Origin: an uncultured Prevotellaceae bacterium
GTDB lineage: Bacteria; Bacteroidota; Bacteroidia; Bacteroidales; Bacteroidaceae
Length of the DNA stretch: 47,863 bases
Reading direction: 5' to 3'
Assembly: GCA_902785695.1 (NCBI GenBank)
Contig: CACZZQ010000042.1
Coordinates: 1-47,863, forward strand
In this document: one piece after another, positions 41,481 to 47,863 of the stretch
Numbering within the stretch: position 1 is the stretch's first letter
How the letters are laid out: every line of letters begins with the position of its first letter
Program-made: the position numbers and the translations under genes
The notes under the pieces: model-generated
The model's input: only the letters and a program-made list of their open reading frames with translations
Told to the model about the DNA's origin: nothing
The model's database searches: none

Positions 41481-42452
41481 ATGATTAAACAAGCATACAT
41501 TCTCCTGATGGCAGGTGTTATGATGGTTGGCTGTGGCAATGGGAAAAAGAACATAGTGGCAGAAGCAACCCCTGCAGGACCGGAATTCTCGGCTGACTCA
41601 GCCTTTATGTTCTGTCAGCAGCAGTGCGACTTCGGACCGCGAACGATGAACAGCGAGGCGCACGAGCAGTGCGGACAGTGGATTGTTGAGAAGTTCCAGG
41701 GTTACGGGATGAAGGTCACCGAACAGCGGGCCACGCTGAAGGGCTTCGACGGCACCCCCCTGCTCAGCAATAATATCATTGCCCAATACCAACCTGATAA
41801 AGAGCAGCGCATCATGATATGCGCCCACTGGGACAGCCGGCCCTGGGCTGACAACGACCCCGATGAGGCTAACCATACCAAACCCGTGATGGCGGCTAAC
41901 GATGGAGCCAGTGGTGTGGGCGTGATGCTGGAAATAGCCCGTCTGCTGCAGGCCGACACCTGTAGCCTTCCTGTTGGTGTGGACTTCGTCTGCTTCGATG
42001 CCGAGGATTGGGGCAGCCATGATGACAACGACTCTTGGGCCCTTGGTGCCCAGCACTGGGCAAAGGAGTTCAAAGTTCATAGCTCAAACCTCAAACCTCG
42101 CTATGGCATTCTCTTGGATATGGTGGGCGGTCAGGGAGCCCGCTTCTATCAGGAGGCTTATTCCAAGTACTATGCCAACCACGTGGTGAAGCGTGTGTGG
42201 AAAGCGGCTGCCGTAGCCGGCTATAGCAGTTGTTTCCCGCAGGAAGACGGGGGCGGTATCACCGACGATCATGTGCCTGTCAACGAGGTGGCCGGCATCC
42301 CCTGTATCGACATCATCAACTATTACCCCGACTGCGAACAGAGCAGCTTCGGTCCTACCTGGCATACCATCCATGATGACATGGCTCATCTGGACCGCAA
42401 TACCCTCAAGGCCGTAGGCCAGACCCTGATACAGGTCCTTTATACAGAATAG
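41481..42452 (+). CDS. M28-family lipoprotein, probable glutaminyl-peptide cyclotransferase
   Basis: 323 residues from ATG 41481. A lipobox MMVGC (Cys18) predicts membrane anchoring. Zinc-site motifs of the M28 fold are present: CAHWDSRPWADND (His116), AANDGASGVG (Asp141), DAEDWG (Glu175/Asp176), ITDDHVPVNEVAGIP and TWHTIHDD (His295). HWDSRPWAD with a single zinc-site layout resembles the Bacteroidetes type II glutaminyl cyclases described for Porphyromonas and Prevotella, which turn N-terminal Gln into pyroglutamate. That fits the Gln after the signal peptides of other proteins in this window. An aminopeptidase role is the alternative. A (CTCAAAC)2 array sits in frame at 42083-42099. Confidence 0.8.
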   Translation: MIKQAYILLMAGVMMVGCGNGKKNIVAEATPAGPEFSADSAFMFCQQQCDFGPRTMNSEAHEQCGQWIVEKFQGYGMKVTEQRATLKGFDGTPLLSNNIIAQYQPDKEQRIMICAHWDSRPWADNDPDEANHTKPVMAANDGASGVGVMLEIARLLQADTCSLPVGVDFVCFDAEDWGSHDDNDSWALGAQHWAKEFKVHSSNLKPRYGILLDMVGGQGARFYQEAYSKYYANHVVKRVWKAAAVAGYSSCFPQEDGGGITDDHVPVNEVAGIPCIDIINYYPDCEQSSFGPTWHTIHDDMAHLDRNTLKAVGQTLIQVLYTE

Positions 42453-42482
42453 TTGAATACCTTGATAAAACCGAAGTTGTAT

Positions 42483-42660
42483 TGACCAGTTTTGTGACCG
42501 GATTCTGGTCATCAGTTGACCAGGCCTTGGTCATCCGATGACCAACCCACGGTCATGGCACGACCAGGCATCGGTCATGGGGTGACCAGGCATCGGTCAT
42601 GGGGTGACCACGCCTCGGTCGATGCTTGACCACGTTGCTGTCAGCGTCTGACCATGCTGT
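42483..42660 (+). repeat. Degenerate ~22-bp tandem repeat with GACCA...GGTC core
   Basis: Seven to eight units, the clearest being two exact copies of GACCAGGCATCGGTCATGGG (plus GT) at 42572-42615. The flanking units keep GACC at the start and GGTC about 11 bp later, while the rest varies. GACC/GGTC are complementary, so each unit can form a small hairpin. There are no unique spacers, so it is not CRISPR. It lies between the M28 gene and the promoter at 42683. Confidence 0.8.
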
Positions 42661-42682
42661 GGTATTTTTCTTTGCCTTTTTC

Positions 42683-42713
42683 TTGGTAGTTATCTTTTTT
42701 TTTCGTACTTTTG
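42683..42713 (+). promoter_or_regulatory. Promoter of the dockerin-containing secreted protein
   Basis: TTG (42683-42685), a 20-bp spacer, TACTTTTG (42706-42713), 59 bp before the start codon at 42773. The tandem repeat array ends ~25 bp upstream. Confidence 0.7.
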
Positions 42714-42772
42714 CTCCCTATTATTACCTGTATTGTGTTTTTCTTTTATTATTAACTTAAAACTTTTTCGAC

Positions 42773-43708
42773 ATGCGAAATTTTACTAAGGCTTTTCTCA
42801 TGTTGTTGTTATGTACGCTAAGCGTGCTAACAACACAGGCAAAGACTGAAAAAGTCCATGCTACCTTTGAGAGTCCCAGCAACACTAACACTAGCTGGGA
42901 TGCTGGGACGAAGACCTTTACATGGTCTACAACTTACTACAACCAGCTTCGTAACATCGGTTTGCCTAATGGCGACGTCACGAAGTACAAAAAGCTGGTT
43001 GTTGACTGTACTATTAAGAGTGGAAATCAGTTCCGTATCTTGATTTACAAGGGCGGTTCTAACCTGACTCTCTATGCAAAGGATGGTGTAAACGAGTTTA
43101 TTTTGGCTGACACGCTGAAGGCTCTCTATCCTAATGACTACAACGAGTATCTGTTAGCATGTGACGAGATTTGTCTTTCTGGTAACAATGCAAACGACAT
43201 GTATCTTGAGACCTACGATGACGAGGGAGAGAAAGTTTATGCTACCTTTGAGAGTCCCAGCAACACTAACACTAGCTGGGATGCTGGGACGAAGACCTTT
43301 ACATGGTCTACAACTTACTACAACCAGCTTCGCAACATCGGTCTGCCCAGTGGTGACATCACGAAGTACAAAAAACTGATTGTAGATTGTGAAATCAAGA
43401 GTGGTGATCAGTTCCGTGTCTTGATTTACAAGGGCGGTTCTAACCTGACTCTCTATGCAAAGAATGGTGTAAATGAGTTTATTTTGGCTGACACGCTGAA
43501 GGCTCTCTATCCTAATGACTACAACGAGTATCTGTTAGCATGTGACGAGATTTGTCTTTCTGGTAACAATGCAATCTTGAGACCTATCCTGAGAATGAGT
43601 CTGTTGAAATTCCTGAGATTCAGTATGAGGAAGATCCCGGTAAGCCCGAAGGCGATTTCGTTGATTTCATCGAGGTATTCTCTACTCTTCAGCCGAGAAT
43701 TGGATTAG
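42773..43708 (+). CDS. Secreted multidomain protein, N-terminal part with a near-exact tandem duplication
   Basis: 311 residues in this frame. A signal peptide (MRNFTKAFLMLLLCTLSVLT to TQA) is followed by two copies of a ~127-residue beta-rich domain (start ATFESPSNTNTSWDAG) with a 381-bp repeat period. The copies are nearly identical at DNA level. In the second copy a 10-bp stretch (ACGACATGTA) present at the end of the first is missing at 43574/43575. From there the true frame continues as LETYPENESVEIPEIQYEED in the next reading frame, and the last ~40 residues here are out of frame. The mature start would be Lys, not Gln. Confidence 0.75.
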   Translation: MRNFTKAFLMLLLCTLSVLTTQAKTEKVHATFESPSNTNTSWDAGTKTFTWSTTYYNQLRNIGLPNGDVTKYKKLVVDCTIKSGNQFRILIYKGGSNLTLYAKDGVNEFILADTLKALYPNDYNEYLLACDEICLSGNNANDMYLETYDDEGEKVYATFESPSNTNTSWDAGTKTFTWSTTYYNQLRNIGLPSGDITKYKKLIVDCEIKSGDQFRVLIYKGGSNLTLYAKNGVNEFILADTLKALYPNDYNEYLLACDEICLSGNNAILRPILRMSLLKFLRFSMRKIPVSPKAISLISSRYSLLFSRELD

Positions 43709-43728
43709 GTGAAGATACTCATCCTATT

Positions 43729-44937
43729 GTGCTTGGTAACGGTGACGTGGTTGTTGGACAGAGGACCAAGGACATCATTGCTGATCTCTCTGCTTACAGC
43801 AAACTCACAATTGTGACTTCTCCCAACTTGAAGCTTGTGGTTTACATGAACCATGAGGTAGATGCTCAGCAGAATGCTGGTGACTATGCACCTGCTGATT
43901 CTGGCAAGTACGTGTTCCTGAATGTTCAGGCTGATGAAAATGGTATCGCTGAAGTTGACTTAACTCAGTATACCAAACAGGATCTGAACTGTATCTGTCT
44001 GCCTTGGGACAACAACAACAAGGGTACTGTTTGGTATCTCCTGCTGACCAAGAAAGCTGATACTCCTGCTGTACCTACTGAAGTTACATTCGATATTGCA
44101 GCTAACCCATGGGAACATGTGCTTGGAAGCGGATCTGGCGAAACAGCAGATGCTGGTAATATCACAGAACCCCTCATTGTTGACGGTGTTACATTGAGTT
44201 TTGACAAAGCAAATGCAAGTACTCCTGCCCGTTTCTGGACCGGTCCGGAAATTCGTATCTACAAGGATAGCAAGATGAAGATTGCCGCTCCCGAAGGAAA
44301 GGCTGTCACTAAGATTGAATTTACTGCCAGCGACTTCGGTTTGGCTGCTACTCCCGAAGGCCTGACTTCCAAAGTATGGGAAGGCAATTCAACCAATGTC
44401 GAGTTTGTACCTTCTAAGACTACTAAAATAACTAAGATTGAAGTTACAATCGCTGATAAGAATGCAGAAACTGTAGATCCCCAGCCAGTAGAGCCCGTTC
44501 ACATCGCCAACACTGCTGAGACCGCTTACACCGTCGCAAAGGCTATCGAGCTGATTGATGCTGGTGAGGGCCTGAGCGATACAGTATTTGTAAAGGGTAT
44601 CATTTGTCAAGTTGACACATTCATTGAAAAATACAAGAGCATTTCTTACTGGATTTCTGAAGATGGTACCACCAATGGTGCTCAGTTTGAGTGCTACAGT
44701 GGTAAAGATATCAATGGTGCCGACTTCGCTTCAATCGATGACGTAAAGGTTGGCGCAGAGGTAATTGTTACTGGTCTGCTGACCAAGTACAAGGAGACCT
44801 ATGAGTTCAAAGCTAACAACGAGCTTGTAAGCTACAAGGCTCCTTTCAAGCCTCTGTTCGCTGACGGTAAGTACTATATTTATAATGTAGGCGCACAGAA
44901 ATATCTGGCCGCTGGTGCTAACTGGGGTACTGGCTGA
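43729..44937 (+). CDS. Secreted multidomain protein, middle part in a second frame
   Basis: 402 residues, really continuous in frame from ~43577 (so the ATG at 43729, or GTG/TTG nearby, is only nominal). There is a beta domain with QRTKDIIADLSAYSKLT, and a segment TFDIAANPWEHVLGSGSGE with the pattern TKIEFTASDFG seen in Bacteroidetes surface proteins. An OB-fold-like domain follows (KGIICQVDTFIEKYKSISYW, then ITGLLTKY-like). A beta-trefoil-like start (KYYIYNVGAQKYLAAGANWG) breaks off at the stop 44935-44937. The remainder of that domain resumes in the next frame as LADGKYTLDSQVSNG, with a number of residues missing. Confidence 0.7.
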   Translation: MLGNGDVVVGQRTKDIIADLSAYSKLTIVTSPNLKLVVYMNHEVDAQQNAGDYAPADSGKYVFLNVQADENGIAEVDLTQYTKQDLNCICLPWDNNNKGTVWYLLLTKKADTPAVPTEVTFDIAANPWEHVLGSGSGETADAGNITEPLIVDGVTLSFDKANASTPARFWTGPEIRIYKDSKMKIAAPEGKAVTKIEFTASDFGLAATPEGLTSKVWEGNSTNVEFVPSKTTKITKIEVTIADKNAETVDPQPVEPVHIANTAETAYTVAKAIELIDAGEGLSDTVFVKGIICQVDTFIEKYKSISYWISEDGTTNGAQFECYSGKDINGADFASIDDVKVGAEVIVTGLLTKYKETYEFKANNELVSYKAPFKPLFADGKYYIYNVGAQKYLAAGANWGTG

Positions 44938-47863
44938 CGGCAAGTACACTCTGGATTCTCAGGTATCTAACGGTGGCAACAACCACTTCCTTAACGGTGA
45001 GTGGAACGATGGTGCTGCTATGGGTTGGACTTTCGCTGCCGTAGAAGGCAAGGAGGGTGTCTATACCATCAGCAACGGTGAGAAGTTCCTGACTGCTCAG
45101 GAGAACGGCGAGGTTACTCTTGCAGATGATGCTACTGCCGAGGCTGCTCAGTGGTCACTGAAGACCCTCGAGGCTCGCATTGCCGAATTGGCTACTGCAA
45201 CCGCAGAAGCTCCAGTTAACGCTACATTCCTGATTCAGGATGCCAACTTCTGTCGTAACGACCTGCGTAAGAGCGCATGGACTATGGAAGCCTCTAACCA
45301 GAACCTTTCTGGTGGTAACAACACCAACAACAACGCAGAGTCATACCATTCTGTATTTACACTGAGTCAGGTGCTGACCAATGTGCCTAAGGGTGTTTAT
45401 ACTCTGACTGCTCAGGGCTTCTATCGCCAGGATGGTGAAGACAATGAGAACCTGCCCGTATTCTTCGCTAACGATTATACTCAGACCTTCCCCTTGAAGA
45501 CTGGTAGCGAGAACTCTATGAGCGACGCATCCGCATCGTTCAGCGCAGGAAATTACACCATTGATCCCATCTATTTCCAGTTGACCGAAGCTGGTGATCT
45601 GACCGTAGGTGCTAAGCTTGAAAACAACGCCAACCTTTGGTGTATCTGGGATAACTTCCAGCTGACCTACTACGGTGTCGATGCCGACCTTGAGGCTGTG
45701 AAGAACGCTGCCATCATTAAGGAACTGGCCGATCTGCGCGCAAAGGCCGAGGCTTTGAAGGCTGAGGTTGAGGTTGATGCTGTGAAGACTGCCATCGATG
45801 AGGCTCTTGGTGCTACCGCTGAGGTTTCAGGTGCTGATGCCATCAATACTGCTATTACAACTATGAAGGCTGTTATTGAGAAGGCTGACGTACACATCGC
45901 TGCCAAAGCAGCTCTTGACGGTATGGCTAATGTGATGGCAGGTACCAATGTCTATACTGCTGAGGCTTTCGAGACCTACAACGGCATCTACGAAACCGCT
46001 AAGGGCAAGTATCAGGCTGGTGAACTGACCAAGGACGATGTCATTGAGAATCCTGAGGCTCAGATGGGCTGGCATGCAGCCAACACCGTCGATGACCTGT
46101 TGCTCTCTGTCTGGACTATCGGTGAGACCCAGTGTAAGGATTACGACGCTGGCATGTATATCAATACCTGGAGTGTTGAGGGAAACAACGACGGTTCAAA
46201 CTTCAAGGTTCCGTTCTTCGAGTACTGGACTGGCGACGGCGAGTCGCTGGGCGAGAACAAGCTGACCGCTACGATGAGCAACCTGGAGCCAGGCACATAT
46301 GACGTGACCGCATGGGTACGCGTTCGTGCAAAGAACGGATACACGGCTCCTGCCTATGGCATCAGCCTGCAGGCCAACGACGGCGAGGCTGTTGACGTAG
46401 CTGCTGGTGACCAGATAGGCGAGTCTCAGTTCTATCTGAAGGAGTTCACCGCTACTGGTACTGTTGCTGAGGACGGCGCGCTGAATATCACATTCAACGT
46501 GGCTGCCGACAACAACATCTCTTGGCTGAGCTTCAAGAACGTGAAGTTCGAGAAGCAAGTAATTGAGGTGGCTCATACCTGGAACTTCACTAAGTGGAGC
46601 GATGCTACTGTTGCTAACCTGAAGGCTGACGCTGCTGCAAGCAAGCTCGAAGGTTGGAGCGACGTAGAGAAGAAGGCTGACGCTGAGGCTGATGTAGAGC
46701 CTACAGAAGCTTCTAAGGACAACTGCTTCTGGGCAACAGTTACTCCAGACGAAAATGGAGAGCTGTCTGCTAACGACGTTGTCATTGAAGAACTGAAGGG
46801 TCTCGCATTCAACTCTACCTATTCTACAGCTCGTTCACTCGCTATCGCTGTGAACTATCCTGTTGCACTGAGCACATATGCAGGTCCTGCTTACCTGTGG
46901 CTTGGCGGTGGCGGCAAGAATGTTGACTGCTTCGTCATCAAGAACGTGAAGGCTGGCACTCAGATTAAGATGGGTGTTGAGTCTCACAAGACTTCTGAAG
47001 GCCGTGGCGTACAGCTGTTCGTCGAGGGCGCTGAGGGTGCACGTGGTGCTAAACTGACTGCTCCTGATGGCAGCGATGTAGCTGTTCCTTCTGTTTATGA
47101 AGAGCAGACATGGGCTGTTCCCGGTGAGGATGGCGTTTGCAACATCATCGTTTACAACACTAAGGGTTGTCACATCTACTTCATCGACGCTGAGATTGGC
47201 GAACCCACAATCATTGAACCCGAATTTGCAAATGGTGACGTGAACCACGACAATGAAGTTGACGTGACTGACGTGGTGATCATCATCGACGATATTCTGT
47301 TGAAGAATCCTGAAAACTTCGATGCTACACTGGCTGACGTGAACCACGACAATGAGATTGACGTGACCGACGTGGTGCTGGTGATCGATAAGATCTTGGG
47401 CAAGATTGAACTGTCTCGTGGTGTTGAGGCTTCTCAGAAAGACCTGTCGGCTTACACCGCCTTCCAGATGGATTTGACGATTCCTGCCGGCTATGTGTTC
47501 GAAGGTGTAGAACTGACCGAGATGGCAAAGAAGAGCCACAGCCTAGCTTACAATATGCTGAGTGATGGCCGTTGCCGCGTAGTGGTATTCTCGATGGATA
47601 ACGAGGCTCTGCCCGGTGCATGGGACGAGGTAATCCGTCTGAACCTGAAGGGTCAGGGTGATGCCTTCGTGAATGTAGACCGTGCTATGTTCGTCACCGT
47701 AGGCGGCGAGCGTCACGAGCTGCTCCTGAATGGAACGACCAGCATTGCACAACTCTCAACTCTCAATTCTCAATTCTCAATTGTTTACGACTTGCAGGGT
47801 CGCAAGGTTGAGAAGACCGCGAAGGGCGTTTATGTCATTGACGGCAAGAAGGTCGTGATTAAG
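44930..47863 (+). CDS. Secreted multidomain protein, C-terminal part with dockerin-like repeats and sorting-like tail (runs to window edge)
   Basis: About 978 codons open to the window end; the stop is not in the window but the tail looks complete or nearly so. In order: the rest of a beta-trefoil-like domain; a jelly-roll module (TFLIQDANFCRNDLRKSAW to IWDNFQLTYYG); helical Ala/Glu linkers; a second jelly-roll (MGWHAANTVDDLLLSVW onward); and a beta domain near 46570-47200. Two dockerin-type calcium repeats follow (DVNHDNEVDVTDVVIIIDDI at ~47240 and DVNHDNEIDVTDVVLVIDKI at ~47338), then a cohesin-partner-like beta segment and the tail VYDLQGRKVEKTAKGVYVI...KKVVIK. A heptamer array encodes the linker before the tail. 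No independent start is evident; it is the third piece of the gene beginning at 42773. Confidence 0.75.
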   Translation, partial: MADGKYTLDSQVSNGGNNHFLNGEWNDGAAMGWTFAAVEGKEGVYTISNGEKFLTAQENGEVTLADDATAEAAQWSLKTLEARIAELATATAEAPVNATFLIQDANFCRNDLRKSAWTMEASNQNLSGGNNTNNNAESYHSVFTLSQVLTNVPKGVYTLTAQGFYRQDGEDNENLPVFFANDYTQTFPLKTGSENSMSDASASFSAGNYTIDPIYFQLTEAGDLTVGAKLENNANLWCIWDNFQLTYYGVDADLEAVKNAAIIKELADLRAKAEALKAEVEVDAVKTAIDEALGATAEVSGADAINTAITTMKAVIEKADVHIAAKAALDGMANVMAGTNVYTAEAFETYNGIYETAKGKYQAGELTKDDVIENPEAQMGWHAANTVDDLLLSVWTIGETQCKDYDAGMYINTWSVEGNNDGSNFKVPFFEYWTGDGESLGENKLTATMSNLEPGTYDVTAWVRVRAKNGYTAPAYGISLQANDGEAVDVAAGDQIGESQFYLKEFTATGTVAEDGALNITFNVAADNNISWLSFKNVKFEKQVIEVAHTWNFTKWSDATVANLKADAAASKLEGWSDVEKKADAEADVEPTEASKDNCFWATVTPDENGELSANDVVIEELKGLAFNSTYSTARSLAIAVNYPVALSTYAGPAYLWLGGGGKNVDCFVIKNVKAGTQIKMGVESHKTSEGRGVQLFVEGAEGARGAKLTAPDGSDVAVPSVYEEQTWAVPGEDGVCNIIVYNTKGCHIYFIDAEIGEPTIIEPEFANGDVNHDNEVDVTDVVIIIDDILLKNPENFDATLADVNHDNEIDVTDVVLVIDKILGKIELSRGVEASQKDLSAYTAFQMDLTIPAGYVFEGVELTEMAKKSHSLAYNMLSDGRCRVVVFSMDNEALPGAWDEVIRLNLKGQGDAFVNVDRAMFVTVGGERHELLLNGTTSIAQLSTLNSQFSIVYDLQGRKVEKTAKGVYVIDGKKVVIK
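47751..47783. repeat. Heptamer array (AACTCTC/AATTCTC)x4 before the sorting-like tail
   Basis: AACTCTC, AACTCTC, AATTCTC, AATTCTC, AATTG on the coding strand, encoding QLSTLNSQFSI. In the gene at 1381-5364 the same heptamer occupies the same linker but in the opposite orientation relative to the coding strand. Confidence 0.85.

Noticed and set aside
42483-42660. CRISPR array
   Set aside because: Units are contiguous and degenerate with no constant repeat plus unique spacers, and no cas genes are near.

Overview
The window looks like a chromosome segment of a Bacteroidales bacterium, most likely Prevotellaceae. This rests on several signs. Promoters have the Bacteroidetes form TTG/TTTG, 19-21 bp, TAnnTTTG. 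Large secreted proteins end in a short basic tail resembling type IX secretion sorting domains. There is a hybrid two-component sensor-regulator. Most predicted signal peptides are followed by Gln.

Layout. 1-12,300 (minus strand) holds two copies of a cassette: a giant secreted multidomain protein, a small acidic peptide and a GC-rich terminator (5364-895 and 11522-6443). Dispersed intergenic repeats, two ~125-nt foldback elements and decayed toxin-antitoxin genes (DUF6922/AbiEii-like and PIN-like) surround them. 12,476-14,515 holds an SLC13-type transporter and an MscS fragment. 14,640-15,110 has no gene but carries a good promoter reading into a REP-like hairpin. 15,112-24,211 is a defence block on the minus strand. 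Its six genes run Xre-type regulator, C5 methyltransferase, McrB-like AAA+ ATPase, RhuM-family protein, LlaJI-type endonuclease, DUF2971 protein. They are tightly packed, with overlaps around the RhuM gene, and the block abuts the broken 5' end of an AlbA_2/RecG-like regulator gene. 24,296-24,943 is gene-free with many hairpins. 25,059-31,537 holds a GH3-family protein, an Ig-like lipoprotein, a DUF3108 protein and a P1B-type metal ATPase. 31,626-47,863 holds three large secreted-protein genes, each broken by a frameshift, plus a hybrid two-component regulator and an M28/glutaminyl-cyclase-like lipoprotein. The last gene runs to the window edge.

Three themes stand out. First, the R-M-like operon has RhuM translationally coupled between its ATPase and nuclease genes. 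Second, short heptameric arrays and small GC-rich palindromes occur both between genes and in frame inside conserved proteins (GH3, P-type ATPase, hybrid sensor kinase, M28 enzyme, sorting-tail linkers). Third, out-of-frame deletions are concentrated in surface-protein and toxin genes while the housekeeping-like and R-M genes are open. The last point could be true decay or variation, or assembly error in repetitive genes; sequence alone cannot decide.
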